Source: Allobosea sp. BK604
GTDB lineage: Bacteria > Pseudomonadota > Alphaproteobacteria > Rhizobiales > Beijerinckiaceae
Reading direction: 5' to 3'
Length of the DNA: 64,000 nt
Assembly: GCF_004341515.1 (NCBI RefSeq)
Contig: NZ_SLZF01000005.1
Span: 434,001 to 498,000, forward strand
Shown: positions 9,511 to 18,795 of the stretch, piece by piece
Layout: the number at the start of each line of letters is the position of its first letter
How positions within the stretch are numbered: the first letter of the stretch is position 1
Notes under the pieces: model-generated
Told to the model about the DNA's origin: nothing
The model's input: the letters and a program-made list of their open reading frames with translations, nothing else
Databases searched by the model: none
Program-made: the position numbers and the translations under genes

Positions 9511-9753
9511 TCATTGTGCGAGGGCCTTGCGAGCGTCGTTCACGGCATCGATGCACTCATCATATTCGCCTTCCTGATCCTCGCGGCGTGCCACCCGCAA
9601 GGCCGCTTCCAGTTTTCTCAAGGTGGCCTGCGGCGGCTTCTTGGCGATCTCCGCCTGGATCATCGTGATGCCGCTCTTGCAGTCGGAGCGGTCATCGGCG
9701 TGAGCGGGGACCGTCCAGATGATGAAAGCGGCCAACAGCAGCAGAATCCGCAT
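9511..9753 (-). CDS. Small exported protein with a C-terminal ECIDAV motif
   Basis: An 80-residue product with a signal peptide (cleavage near AHADD) and a helical mature part ending in a DExxEYDECIDAVNDARKAL pattern. The same ending (ECMDAVDQAKRLL) recurs in the protein at 54326-54655, so both belong to one small family of unknown role. The ATG at 9753 is chosen because GGAGG lies seven bases upstream. That site overlaps the stop of the preceding cupredoxin-like gene, so the two genes are coupled. Confidence 0.7.
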   Translation of the reverse strand: MRILLLLAAFIIWTVPAHADDRSDCKSGITMIQAEIAKKPPQATLRKLEAALRVARREDQEGEYDECIDAVNDARKALAQ

Positions 9754-9764
9754 GTTTGCCTCCG

Positions 9765-10187
9765 TCATTTCACGATGAACCTGCCGGTCATGCCTTTGCT
9801 TTCGAGGCCCTGGATGAACCAGGGGTACTCGCCTGGGCGGATCGCAACAAACTCGACATGGATCGTGCCCTGATCATCAAATTCGAGATGATGAGGGGCG
9901 CCGAGCATGTGAATTTCGAGATGGTTGATGACGATCTGATTGATCCAGATATGGCGGAAGAGTTCCGGTGCGAAGAACTTGTATTCCTTGGAGCCTTTCG
10001 CCGTTATCGACAGGCGATAGGACTTGCCGGATTCGAGTTCGATCTCTTTCCGGGACACGGCGAAGTCGTCACCATCGTCATTGCCGAGCACGAGCTCGGG
10101 CAGGTCTGTTCGGCCCCTGACGAGGTCCATAGCCGCTGCCTGGCTTAAACCGGACAGGGCTGCCAGCAAGATCAAAAGGAGACGCAT
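9765..10187 (-). CDS. Exported cupredoxin-like protein lacking copper ligands
   Basis: A 140-residue periplasmic protein: signal peptide (about 1-19), then a beta-sandwich-like domain whose last strands (GEYPWFIQG...GMTGRFIVK) resemble the copper-binding end of plastocyanin-type domains. In true cupredoxins this stretch holds Cys, His and Met ligands. Here the Cys and His positions are filled by hydrophobic or other residues and only a Met remains, so copper binding is doubtful. Heads a two-gene unit with the small exported protein downstream. Confidence 0.6.
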   Translation of the reverse strand: MRLLLILLAALSGLSQAAAMDLVRGRTDLPELVLGNDDGDDFAVSRKEIELESGKSYRLSITAKGSKEYKFFAPELFRHIWINQIVINHLEIHMLGAPHHLEFDDQGTIHVEFVAIRPGEYPWFIQGLESKGMTGRFIVK

Positions 10188-10270
10188 CTTACCCTCCTGG
10201 TTGCCAACTATGTCCTTCTATTGCCGACGTCCTGTCCGCGGCGACGGCCCTCTCCGGGCGCTCCCGCCGC

Positions 10271-10585
10271 CTATTGCTGGGACAAGATCCACTTGACCAA
10301 AGTCTCGGCATCCTCCGACGAAACGCTCGCTTGAGGAGGCATCGGTGTCGGCCCCCAGTTGCCGCCGCTGCCTTTCACGACCTTTTCGCTGAGGGTTTTG
10401 AGCGCCGTTTCATCCTTGGCGTAGCGCTCGGCGACAGCCTTGAAGGCCGGCCCGATCATCTTCCGCTCGATATGGTGACAGGCGACGCAGTTCTTGCTTC
10501 TGGCCAGTTCCGGGCTCGCTGAAGCGGCCGTCGATGCCAGGGGCAAGGCGAAGAGCATTGTCGCGACGTGTCGAAAACGGAGCAT
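10271..10585 (-). CDS. Class I c-type cytochrome
   Basis: A 104-residue exported monohaem cytochrome: signal peptide over residues 1-23, haem-binding CVACH at 33-37, and the distal methionine in a GPTPMPPQ loop (M82). Size and order of motifs match small cytochromes of the c551/c552 type. It lies 149 bases downstream of the PQQ-type sugar dehydrogenase on the same strand, so it is the likely electron acceptor of that enzyme (inference from context). Two in-frame ATGs six codons upstream are alternatives. Confidence 0.88.
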   Translation of the reverse strand: MLRFRHVATMLFALPLASTAASASPELARSKNCVACHHIERKMIGPAFKAVAERYAKDETALKTLSEKVVKGSGGNWGPTPMPPQASVSSEDAETLVKWILSQQ

Positions 10586-10734
10586 GGGCAGGATTCCCAT
10601 CATGCGCGCGACCCCAGCCCGAACGGCATTGCGCGGTAGTGGCGGGCGCGGTCGGGCACAGCCCGGAAGGAGGCGGCAGCCGCGTCGCCGCTGCGGCGGC
10701 GCGGCTGCCATCGAGCTCAGTTCGGCTTGCGGGC

Positions 10735-12012
10735 TCAGTTCGGCTTGAGCTGGTAGACGTCGCCCTGGTCGGTGGCGACGTAGAGGTTGCCGTCCGGCGC
10801 CTGCACGGCGGAGCGGAAGCGTCCGGCCGGCATCGGCAGCGAGACCGTGCTGCGTTTGGCGGATGAGCCGTCGGGCGCGATGTCGAGCACGTCGAGGCGG
10901 TTGCCCACCGGCGTTCCGTGGATGCCGATCCCCATGAAGGTCACGAGCATCCGGCCGTTCCAGTCCTTCCATTGCGGGCCGTTCAGGAACGCGCATGACG
11001 ACATGCCCTGCGACAGCGTCTCGTTGTTCCAGGCCGGCTTCATCGCGTTCGGATAGGTCTTGGTGTCGGTCATCGGCATGAAGGCCGCCCGTTCCTTCGG
11101 GTCGACCGCGCCCATCTGGTTGGGTGAGTAGCCGCAATACTGGCCGGGGCAGTCGCCGCGGCCGGCGATATTCGGGCGCGGATCCCAGCCGGCATTGCCA
11201 CCGGCCGTGAGCGCCGTCACTTCGTCGCTATGCCAGGGGCCATTCTCCGCCGTGTAGGGCTGGTTGGAGCCGGGGCGGAAGCAGATGCCCTGCGGGTTGC
11301 GATGTCCGTAGGTGAAGACCCGGGCGTCGAAGCCCTGGGGCGGGTTGTTGCCCGGCGCGGCCTTGCCGTCCCGGTCGATGCGGAGCACCTTTCCGCCCAT
11401 CCGGGTCGGGCTTTGCGGCACCTCGCCGTTATGGGTGTCGCCCGACGTCACGTAAAGGAAGCCATCGGCCGGGCCGAAGCGGAGGCGTCCGCCATTATGC
11501 GCACCGGGATCGCCGAAGGGGTGGTCGCTGGGCGCCGGCTTGTAGGCGATGTCGGTGACGATGTCCTGGCGGTTCGAGACCTTGGTCAGATCGGGACTGA
11601 CCGTCAGCCGCAGCACCCGGTTGGTCCCCGGCGCCGTCGTGCTCGATGCCGAGTACACATAGATCTGGCGGTTGGTGGCGAAGTCGGGATCGACCGCCAC
11701 GCCGTTCATGCCGGCCTGACCGCTACAGAACAGGTCGGCTGCGGTCTCGGCATAGCCCTTGGAATCCTTCATGCCGAGCAGGGCATTGACGGTGCCGGAT
11801 GGCAGCCGGACCGACAACCCCTTGCATTTCTCGGTGAAGAACATCGTGCCGTCGGGCAGGAACGCCATGTCCCAGGTCAGGTCACGCCCGGACATCACGG
11901 CCGTCGCGGCAAGTCCGGGAGTTCCACTTGGGCTTTGGGCCGTCGCTGGTCCGGGCAGGAAGAACGAGGTCAGCAAGGCATAGGGCAACACGAAGTGAAT
12001 ACGTCGAGTCAT
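10735..12012 (-). CDS. PQQ-dependent aldose sugar dehydrogenase (YliI/sGDH family)
   Basis: Periplasmic quinoprotein of the soluble glucose dehydrogenase fold that oxidises aldoses to lactones. The product is 425 residues with a signal peptide ending near ATAQS. Family landmarks are the AHNGGRLRFGPADGFLYV segment, YGHRNPQGI, ENGPWHSDE and the C-terminal PDGNLYVATDQGDVYQL blade. The start at 12012 is supported by GGAGGAG upstream. Electrons probably go to the cytochrome c encoded next. No PQQ biosynthesis genes are in the window. Confidence 0.88.
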   Translation of the reverse strand: MTRRIHFVLPYALLTSFFLPGPATAQSPSGTPGLAATAVMSGRDLTWDMAFLPDGTMFFTEKCKGLSVRLPSGTVNALLGMKDSKGYAETAADLFCSGQAGMNGVAVDPDFATNRQIYVYSASSTTAPGTNRVLRLTVSPDLTKVSNRQDIVTDIAYKPAPSDHPFGDPGAHNGGRLRFGPADGFLYVTSGDTHNGEVPQSPTRMGGKVLRIDRDGKAAPGNNPPQGFDARVFTYGHRNPQGICFRPGSNQPYTAENGPWHSDEVTALTAGGNAGWDPRPNIAGRGDCPGQYCGYSPNQMGAVDPKERAAFMPMTDTKTYPNAMKPAWNNETLSQGMSSCAFLNGPQWKDWNGRMLVTFMGIGIHGTPVGNRLDVLDIAPDGSSAKRSTVSLPMPAGRFRSAVQAPDGNLYVATDQGDVYQLKPN

Positions 12013-12047
12013 CGATGTCTCCTCCGAGTTAGTTGGCCTCTCCCCAG

Positions 12048-12071
12048 AAAAAGCTCCGCCTTCGGCGGAGC
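12048..12071 (-). terminator. Intrinsic terminator (minus strand)
   Basis: A perfect 8-bp stem, GCTCCGCC / GGCGGAGC with a three-base loop, is followed on the minus strand by five T residues. It would end transcripts arriving from the small ORF or the MFS gene before the sugar dehydrogenase gene. Confidence 0.75.
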
Positions 12072-12182
12072 ATGGGCCGAAGCATTGTTCGGCGGAACAG
12101 ATTGTTAGGCGACGACCCCCACAAGCGCAATATTGTTTCCAAGAGCGGCATGAGGCGGGGCTGGCCCGTAGGGCCAGCGCCG

Positions 12183-12335
12183 TCACCTGCATCGCTCGTG
12201 GTCGCCAAGCTGAGCCAGGAGCGGGACCGTATCGAGCTCATGCGGCACGAAGGCGCAATGGCCCCGGCCGATTTCCAGCGCCGCCTCAAGCAGGTAGTCG
12301 CAAAATCGCCGAATGTATACGCGCAGCGGAGCCAT
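12183..12335 (-). CDS. Possible 50-residue protein
   Basis: A short frame starting with MAPLRVYIRRFCDYLLEAAL, predicted to be largely helical. Supporting it are a strong purine-rich ribosome site (AAGGGGGAAG) just before the ATG and the terminator at 12048-12071 on the same strand. No family recognised. The plus-strand frame over the same bases has no comparable support. Confidence 0.4.
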   Translation of the reverse strand: MAPLRVYIRRFCDYLLEAALEIGRGHCAFVPHELDTVPLLAQLGDHERCR

Positions 12336-12524
12336 GCTTCCCCCTTCGCACCGTATTGACGCCAACCTGCGAGCGACCGGACTCCCGTGCAGTCGATGTT
12401 AGCCGACAAATATGCAGGTTTGCGAGCGCAAGTCGACCAGCCGGCCCGAGGCGCAGATCACAGGGTGCAAGCACCGCTACACCAGGCAAAGAGGTCGCTC
12501 ACCGCTCCCTGGGGCCGGCCGCGC

Positions 12525-14033
12525 TCACTTGCCGGCGCGATAGCCGCTGACCTGGCGCCCGTCCTCATCCCGCAGCAGCAGGAATCCTGGAATGGCCAGG
12601 ATCGGCAGAACGGACAGGGTCAGAAAGGCGTGGTGGAAATCGGCCGGTGTCAGCGGCCCGCCGTCCGGATTGAGCAGCGTCAGAAGCACGGCGCTGAGCG
12701 AGACACCGAGGCTGACGCTGAGCTGCTGCAGGATGCCGCCGAGGCTCGTGGCGCGGCTCAGCTTGCTGTCATGCAGGTCCGCATAGGCAAGCGTGTTCGA
12801 GCCCATGAACTGGGTCGCGCGCGCCAGTCCGAAGACGAAGATGTAGAGCAGGATCGCCCAGGCCGGCGTGCTCGGGCTGACGAGCGCGAAACCCGCCATC
12901 AGGACGGAGGACGCGACGGCACTGCCCACGAGCAGCCTGGCGAAACCGAAACGCCGGAGCAGGTACGACATCGTCCAACGCGAGAGCACCGCGCCGATGC
13001 TGACGACAAAGGTCAGCGAGCCCGAGGCAATGGCGCTCATGCCAAAGCCCAATTGCAACATCAGCGGCAGCAGGAAAGGCACGCCGTTGATGGCGATGCG
13101 GCACAGCCCGCCGGGCAGCGTGCCGACCATGAAGGAGCGCTCGCGGAACAGGGTGAGATCGACCACCGGAGCCGGGGCCGCGCGGGCATAGCGCGCGAAC
13201 GCAAGCAAGAGCAGCGCGCCGACGACCAGCAGCGCGAGCGTCACCGGGGCCGGGACCACGGGATGGCTGACATTCTCCAGCGCGAATTGCAGCATCACCA
13301 CGCCGCTGGCGACCATCAGGAAGCCGCGAAAGTCGAACCTGCTGCGGGTCTCGCTGGGGACGTCCTTGAGGTAACGCAGCGCCAGAACGATGCCTGCGAG
13401 CCCGAAGGGGATGTTGGCATAGAAGATCCAGCGCCATGACAGGTAGCTGGTGAGGAAGCCGCCGAGCAGCGGACCGATGACGGGTCCGATGACCGCGGGC
13501 AGCGTCATGTAGAGCATCGCCGTCACCAGCTCGCGGCGCGGGAAGCTGCGCAGCAGGATCAGCCGACCGACCGGGGTCATCATCGCCCCGCCAAGGCCCT
13601 GGAGGATGCGCATCGCCACCAGCATGCCATAGCTCTCGGCGAGGCCGCACAGCGCCGATGCGATGCTGAAGATGGCAAGGGCCGCGACGAAGACGCGCCG
13701 CGCGCCGAAGCGGTCGGCAAACCAGCCGCTGACCGGAATGAAGGCGGCGACGGTCAGCACATAGGCGGTCACCGCGGTGTTCAGGCGGACCGGGGAGGTG
13801 TCGAGGCTGCGCGCCATGTCGGGGATGGCGGTGACGATGATCGTCGAATCCAGCTGTTCCATGAGGAACGCCATGGCGACGAGCACCGGGATGAGGACGC
13901 GCAGCCGCGGATCGCGCTGCGTCACGAAGCTCGGTTCGTCCTGCGGTTCCCGGGGAGAGGCTGCGGAAGGCTGCCCTTGTTCGACGTCAGACACCCGCAA
14001 ACCCATCGCCTCCATCTTCAGCGGGCGGAACAC
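12525..14033 (-). CDS. MFS exporter, DHA2 (EmrB/QacA) family
   Basis: Proton-driven drug/metabolite exporter of the inner membrane. About 500 residues with some 14 hydrophobic segments; motif A (GWFADRFGARR) after the second helix and the antiporter motif C (VIGPVIGPLLGG) in the fifth. The 45-residue N-terminal extension is polar. Starts at GTG 14033; an ATG at 14015 is equally possible. It lies next to the LysR gene, on the same strand and divergent from the F420 block, so it may export the substrate or product of that pathway (inference). Confidence 0.88.
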   Translation of the reverse strand: MFRPLKMEAMGLRVSDVEQGQPSAASPREPQDEPSFVTQRDPRLRVLIPVLVAMAFLMEQLDSTIIVTAIPDMARSLDTSPVRLNTAVTAYVLTVAAFIPVSGWFADRFGARRVFVAALAIFSIASALCGLAESYGMLVAMRILQGLGGAMMTPVGRLILLRSFPRRELVTAMLYMTLPAVIGPVIGPLLGGFLTSYLSWRWIFYANIPFGLAGIVLALRYLKDVPSETRSRFDFRGFLMVASGVVMLQFALENVSHPVVPAPVTLALLVVGALLLLAFARYARAAPAPVVDLTLFRERSFMVGTLPGGLCRIAINGVPFLLPLMLQLGFGMSAIASGSLTFVVSIGAVLSRWTMSYLLRRFGFARLLVGSAVASSVLMAGFALVSPSTPAWAILLYIFVFGLARATQFMGSNTLAYADLHDSKLSRATSLGGILQQLSVSLGVSLSAVLLTLLNPDGGPLTPADFHHAFLTLSVLPILAIPGFLLLRDEDGRQVSGYRAGK

Positions 14034-14134
14034 TCATCCGCCCCAGCCATCTGCCATCCGCCACCCCGGCCGACGCACAATCGCGACGAGCCGGGCGCCG
14101 ATCCTGCGCGGACAGAAGGCCCGTTTCCGCAGTG

Positions 14135-15040
14135 TTACGCGAACTGAGCGCGGATCCAGTCCGCAAAGAGCAGATTGGCCGCGTTCTGACGCTCCCGCTG
14201 CGCGACGAGAAAGAAACCCTTCTGTGACGGAACGGTGGCATCGACGGCCTTGACCAGCTGACCCTGGGCGATCAGGTCGTCCGTGAGCAAGGACCAGCCG
14301 AGCGCTATGCCCTGCCCCTCGCAGGCGGCCTGCATGACCAGGTGATGGCTGTTGAAGCGAATGCCGGGCTGCAGGCTGCCCGCGCCGATGTCGAGCGCGG
14401 CGAACCATTGCTGCCAGCCGAACCGGCCATGGCGGGCATCCTCGTTCGACAGGAGCACGTCCTGCAGGAGCTCTTCCGGCCGCACCAGGTTCGGCCGGCT
14501 GCGCTTATACGCCGGGCTGCACACCGGAAACACATCGCTTCGCCGGAGCAGCGTCGCGTCGAAGCCCGACCAGGTGCCATCGCCATAGGCGAGCCCGATC
14601 TCGACCTGATCGGCGATCTTCTCGAAGCCGTCATCGGTCGCGACAATGTCGACGGCGATATCGGGGAAGCTGCTGCGAAACTGCGGCAGCCGGCGCAAGA
14701 GCCAGAACGTGCCGATCGAAAAGGTGACGCCGACGCTGATCGTCGCCGGCCGGCTGGCGGCGCGGATCTCGCCCGCGGTATCGGCGATCTGGTCGAAGGC
14801 GCTGACGACCGAGCGCAGCAGGCGGCGGGCCTCCGGCGTCAGCGCCAGGCCGCGGTGATGACGCTCGAAAAGGTTGACGCCGAGTTCGACTTCGAGGGCA
14901 CGGACCTGCTGGCTGACCGCGGCCTGCGTCACGCCCAGTTCGGCTGCCGATTTGGTGAAGCTGAGATGCCGCGCTGCGGATTCGAACATGCGCAGGCGCG
15001 ACATGCGCGGCAGCCTGCCCACATAACTGTCGGAATTCAT
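14135..15040 (-). CDS. LysR-family transcriptional regulator (GcvA-like)
   Basis: A 301-residue regulator with an N-terminal winged helix (about residues 12-72, with FTKSAAELGVTQAAVSQQVR as the recognition region) and a periplasmic-binding-protein-like effector domain. Transcribed divergently from the EthD/fgd/cofE/cofD genes across a 153-base gap and in line with the MFS exporter. By the usual LysR arrangement it should control one or both sides in response to a small molecule. Confidence 0.9.
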   Translation of the reverse strand: MNSDSYVGRLPRMSRLRMFESAARHLSFTKSAAELGVTQAAVSQQVRALEVELGVNLFERHHRGLALTPEARRLLRSVVSAFDQIADTAGEIRAASRPATISVGVTFSIGTFWLLRRLPQFRSSFPDIAVDIVATDDGFEKIADQVEIGLAYGDGTWSGFDATLLRRSDVFPVCSPAYKRSRPNLVRPEELLQDVLLSNEDARHGRFGWQQWFAALDIGAGSLQPGIRFNSHHLVMQAACEGQGIALGWSLLTDDLIAQGQLVKAVDATVPSQKGFFLVAQRERQNAANLLFADWIRAQFA

Positions 15041-15178
15041 ATCATGTCCCCAAAGGATGCGCGGGCGCTCCCCGGACCGAGCAATAACCGTTCCAGGGAC
15101 GGGCGGACCAAGCTGCGATTTGGCAAATGGCCCTTGGAAATCTTTCGTTGAAACACCGCTCCCCTCAATTATGATTCA

Positions 15179-15202
15179 GTTCCGGAGAAATTCTTGCGGA
15201 AC
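15179..15202. promoter_or_regulatory. Inverted repeat between lysR and the EthD gene
   Basis: GTTCCG and CGGAAC form a perfect inverted repeat separated by 12 bases, ending at the start of the EthD gene. It could be a LysR operator, though its position over the translation start is unusual, and the left half also carries the GGAGA that would serve the TTG start. Confidence 0.35.
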
Positions 15203-15937
15203 CGAAATAAAATGATCGTCCTGAGCGCGTATTACGCAGGCACCGTCAAGCCTGAAGATCAATCGGTATTTGATGATTACGTCCGCCATGTTCACCTCCC
15301 CTTGGTTTCCGGTTGGCCCGGACTCCGTAAATTGAGACTACTCAAGAACGATGGCCAGCCTTATCTTGGTGAGGCCCCGCAATATTATCAGTCTTTCGAA
15401 CTGACCTATGACAGCGCCGAGGCGCTCGCTCTCTCCCTGCAGTCAGAGCAGCGTAACGAAACGAAGAGTCGTTCCATAGAGGATCGTCCTAAATTTCGTG
15501 GGCTTTTCAATGGAGAGGTCCGGCACGTCGTCTATGACCAGACCGCATATACGCCGCCGCTTCCGGCCGGGCCGTCGCCGGCGCTGCTGCGCTGCGCCTA
15601 TTACAAGGGCACGGTCGCGCCCGAGAACCGCGACCGCTTCGACAGCTATATCCATGACGTCCATTTGCCCGATGTCGCGAACTGGCCGCATCTGCGGCAT
15701 CTGCGCCGCCTGAAGAACGATGGCAGCCCGTTCCTCGAAGAGAAGCCGCAATATTACCAGGCCTTCGAGCTCGCCTTCGACACGCAGGCCGAGATGGACG
15801 CGTGCATGGCCTCCGAGGAGCGCAAGGAAACCCGCCGCATCTCGGCGCAGGACCGCGACAGCTTCAAGGGCCTGTTCCTGGGCGATGTCCATCACGTGAA
15901 CTACGCCTGCCACGACATTCCCGTCGCCGGCGCCTAA
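15194..15937 (+). CDS. Tandem EthD-domain protein
   Basis: Two consecutive EthD-like (dimeric alpha-beta barrel) domains of about 115 residues each. Both copies carry the same landmarks: YYxGTVxPE, HLPxVxxWPxLRxLRxLKNDG and PQYYQxFEL. EthD proteins accompany ring-cleaving, cytochrome P450 and other catabolic systems; no reaction is firmly known for this type. The first half is clearly less GC-rich than the second. Start uncertain: TTG 15194 has GGAGA before it, ATG 15212 fits the domain edge better. First gene of the fgd-cofE-cofD transcript. Confidence 0.75.
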   Translation: MRNRNKMIVLSAYYAGTVKPEDQSVFDDYVRHVHLPLVSGWPGLRKLRLLKNDGQPYLGEAPQYYQSFELTYDSAEALALSLQSEQRNETKSRSIEDRPKFRGLFNGEVRHVVYDQTAYTPPLPAGPSPALLRCAYYKGTVAPENRDRFDSYIHDVHLPDVANWPHLRHLRRLKNDGSPFLEEKPQYYQAFELAFDTQAEMDACMASEERKETRRISAQDRDSFKGLFLGDVHHVNYACHDIPVAGA

Positions 15938-15966
15938 TCCGCAGTTTCGGGCAGGAGATCAGAAGC

Positions 15967-16968
15967 GTGCTCAAACTCGGATACAAGGCGTCCGCGGAGC
16001 AGTTCGGCCCGCGCGAGCTGGTGGATTTCACGGTCGAGGCCGATCGGCTCGGCTTCGATTCCGCCTTCATCAGCGACCATTTCCAGCCCTGGCGCCACAC
16101 GGGCGGGCACGCGCCCTCGGCGCTCGCCTGGATGGGCGCGGCGGGTGCGGCGACGCAGCGCATCCTGCTCGGCACCAGCGTGCTGACGCCGACCTTCCGC
16201 TATCATCCCTCGATCGTCGCGCAGATCTTCGCGACCCTCGGCGTGCTGTTCCCGGGCCGTATCGCGCTCGGCATCGGCACCGGCGAGGGGCTGAACGAAA
16301 CGCCGGCGATCGGCGTCGAATGGCCCGAGGTCAGGGAACGCTTCGCCCGCCTGCGCGAGGCGGTGACGCTGATGCGCAAGCTCTGGACCGAGGAGCGCGT
16401 CTCGTTCACGGGCGAGTTCTACAAGACCGAGAACGCGACGCTCTATGACCGCCCGGCCGAGCCGGTGCCGATCTATGTCGCCGGCGCCGGCCCGATGATC
16501 GCCAAATATGCGGGTCGAGCGGCCGATGGCTTCATCTGCACCAGCGGCAAGCCGCGCGAGCTCTATCTCGAGACGCTGCTGCCGAATGTCGAGGCGGGCC
16601 TGGCGGCGCGCACCAAGCCGGCGACCGGCTTCGACCGGATGATCGAGATGAAGGTCTCGTTCGATCCCGACAGGGAGCGCGCGCTGGCAGATACGCGCTT
16701 CTGGTCGGCGCTCGCCCTGTCGGCCGAGGAGAAGATGACGGTCGAGGACCCGCTCGAGATGGAGCGCCTCGCCGATGCCCTGCCGATCGAGCGCGTGGCC
16801 AAGCGCTGGATCGTCTCGACCGATCCGGACGAGCATGTCGAGATGATCAAGCCCTATCTCGCCATGGGCTTCAACCACCTCGTCTTCCACGCGCCGGGCT
16901 CCGACCAGATCCGCTTCCTGCGGCTCTATGCCGAGCAGGTCATGCCCCGCCTGCGGGCTTTGGCATAG
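15967..16968 (+). CDS. fgd: F420-dependent glucose-6-phosphate dehydrogenase
   Basis: LLM-fold enzyme that oxidises glucose 6-phosphate to 6-phosphogluconolactone while reducing F420. The 333-residue protein is strikingly like mycobacterial FGD1 along its whole length ([35 protein letters not shown]). Aligned from memory with FGD1: H38 and W42 (H40, W44), E107 (E109), and the phosphate-binding K195, K256, R280 (K198, K259, R283) are kept, but the residue matching H260 is Met257. GTG start at 15967 with GGAG nine bases upstream. Provides F420H2 for the LLM oxidoreductase nearby. Confidence 0.93.
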   Translation: MLKLGYKASAEQFGPRELVDFTVEADRLGFDSAFISDHFQPWRHTGGHAPSALAWMGAAGAATQRILLGTSVLTPTFRYHPSIVAQIFATLGVLFPGRIALGIGTGEGLNETPAIGVEWPEVRERFARLREAVTLMRKLWTEERVSFTGEFYKTENATLYDRPAEPVPIYVAGAGPMIAKYAGRAADGFICTSGKPRELYLETLLPNVEAGLAARTKPATGFDRMIEMKVSFDPDRERALADTRFWSALALSAEEKMTVEDPLEMERLADALPIERVAKRWIVSTDPDEHVEMIKPYLAMGFNHLVFHAPGSDQIRFLRLYAEQVMPRLRALA

Positions 16969-17024
16969 GGTCGGCTCGTGCGGGAGCGCCCGTTTTCCGC
17001 ATTGCCTCGCGCGAAGGACGTCCG

Positions 17025-17783
17025 ATGAGACAGACGACGCTGACAGCCCTTCCGGATTTCCCGCTCGTCGCAGCCGGAACCGATCTGGCGGAGCTGCTGG
17101 CGGGCGAACTGGTGCGGCACGGGCTCATCCCTGAGGATGGCGACATCCTCGTCCTCGCCCAGAAGATCGTGTCCAAGGCCGAGGGGCGCTTCGTCGATCT
17201 CGCCGAGGTGACGCCGTCGCCGGGGGCCGTCAAAGTCGCCGGCGAGGCCGGCAAGGACCCACGGCTGGTCGAGGCGATCCTCAGCGAATCCCGCCGTGTC
17301 GTGCGGGTGCGAAAGGACCTGATCATCGTCGAGCACAGGCTCGGCTTCGTCATGGCCAATGCCGGCGTCGACCAGTCGAATGTCGGAACCCGGCCCGACA
17401 TCGCCCTGCTCCTGCCCGAGGATCCCGATGCGAGCGCGGATGCCTTGCGCCAGGCGCTCGGCAATCGCTTCGGCGTCCAACTCGGCGTGATCATCAACGA
17501 CAGTTTCGGGCGGGCCTGGCGCAAAGGCGTCTGCGGTGTCGCGATCGGCGCGGCCGGCCTACCCTGCCTCATCGACAAGCGCGGCGATGTCGACCTGTTC
17601 GGGCGCGAGCTGAAGGTCACCGTGATCGGCTTTGCCGACGAGGTCGCCGCCGCCGCATCGCTCGTCATGGGCCAGGCGGATGAGGGCTGCCCGGTCGTGC
17701 TGGTGCGCGGCCTGTCCTGGCAGCCGCAGGAGGGACGCGCGACCGACCTGGTGCGCGCGGCGGCGGAGGATCTTTTCCGATGA
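17025..17783 (+). CDS. cofE: F420-0:gamma-glutamyl ligase CofE
   Basis: GTP-dependent ligase that adds the glutamate tail to F420-0. The 252-residue product covers only the CofE domain: VLAQKIVSKAEGR near the N-terminus, NAGVDQSNV and NDSFGRAWR in the middle. It lacks the C-terminal nitroreductase-like domain that actinobacterial FbiB uses to reduce dehydro-F420-0. AAGGA precedes the ATG. Overlaps cofD by four bases (ATGA). Confidence 0.95.
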   Translation: MRQTTLTALPDFPLVAAGTDLAELLAGELVRHGLIPEDGDILVLAQKIVSKAEGRFVDLAEVTPSPGAVKVAGEAGKDPRLVEAILSESRRVVRVRKDLIIVEHRLGFVMANAGVDQSNVGTRPDIALLLPEDPDASADALRQALGNRFGVQLGVIINDSFGRAWRKGVCGVAIGAAGLPCLIDKRGDVDLFGRELKVTVIGFADEVAAAASLVMGQADEGCPVVLVRGLSWQPQEGRATDLVRAAAEDLFR

Positions 17784-18757
17784 CGGGCAAGGTGGTGGCG
17801 CTGTCCGGCGGCGTCGGCGGCGCCAAGCTGGCGCTGGGCCTGGCGCGGCTGGTCGCGCCGGAGGATCTCCTGATCGTCGCCAATACCGGCGATGATTTCG
17901 AGCATCTCGGCCTCAGCATCTCGCCCGATATCGACACGCTGACCTATGTCCTGTCCGGCCTCGACGACACCGGACGTGGCTGGGGCCGCCGGGACGAGAG
18001 CTGGAACTTCATGGCCAGCCTGAAGGAGGTCGGCGGCGAGACCTGGTTCCTGCTCGGCGACCGCGACCTCGCGCTGCATGTCGAGCGCACGCGGCGGCTG
18101 CGGCAGGGCGAGAGCCTCGCGGCCGTCACCGATGCGATCACGCGCCAGCTCGGCATCGGCCCGGCCGTGATCCCGATGAGCGACGATCCCGTGCGGACCA
18201 AGCTCAGGACCGACCAGGGCTGGCTCGACTTCCAGCATTATTTCGTGCGCCTGCACTGCGAGCCCAGGGTCGAGGAGATCGTGTTCGAGGGCGCGGCCGA
18301 TGCGGCCCCTCACCCCGCGCTGATGGAAGCGCTCGCCGAGCCGAACCTGCGGGCGATCGTGATCTGCCCGTCGAACCCGCTCATCAGCATCGAGCCCATT
18401 CTCGCCGTTCCCGGCATCCGCGCCGCCATCGCGCGAGCCGCCGCACCGGTCGTCGCGGTCTCGCCGATCGTCGCCGGCCAGGCACTGAAGGGGCCGACGG
18501 CCAAGATGCTGGCCGAGCTCGGCACGAAGCCGAGCGCCGAAGCGGTCTTCCAGCGCTATGCCGATCTTCTCGACGCCTATCTCGTCGAGGATGGCGAGGA
18601 ACTGTCGTCAGCGGAGAGCCGCGCGCGGGCGCTGCCGGCCGCCACCATCATGCGGAGCCTCGACGACCGCGTCGCGCTGGCGCGCCGGGTGCTCGATGCG
18701 GCCGATTCCGGCACGGCCCGGGATTTCGCGAGCCTACGCCGCGCCCGCCCGGCGTAG
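17780..18757 (+). CDS. cofD: 2-phospho-L-lactate (or analogue) transferase CofD
   Basis: Transfers the phospholactyl, phosphoenolpyruvyl or equivalent moiety from its GDP-activated form to Fo, giving F420-0 or dehydro-F420-0. The 325 residues show the family motifs GGVGGAKLA (residues 10-18), NTGDDFEH, the CPSNPLISIEPIL segment and GPTAKMLAELG. Coupled to cofE. The next gene on the right is convergent with it after 38 bases. Confidence 0.95.
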   Translation: MTGKVVALSGGVGGAKLALGLARLVAPEDLLIVANTGDDFEHLGLSISPDIDTLTYVLSGLDDTGRGWGRRDESWNFMASLKEVGGETWFLLGDRDLALHVERTRRLRQGESLAAVTDAITRQLGIGPAVIPMSDDPVRTKLRTDQGWLDFQHYFVRLHCEPRVEEIVFEGAADAAPHPALMEALAEPNLRAIVICPSNPLISIEPILAVPGIRAAIARAAAPVVAVSPIVAGQALKGPTAKMLAELGTKPSAEAVFQRYADLLDAYLVEDGEELSSAESRARALPAATIMRSLDDRVALARRVLDAADSGTARDFASLRRARPA

Positions 18758-18795
18758 GCGGCCTCGCCTTCGCCCGCACTCACCCTCTCCCGGAC

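Noticed and set aside
12033-12359. Plus-strand frame before the MFS exporter
   Set aside because: Runs through a terminator hairpin and has no ribosome site; the minus-strand short frame has better support.
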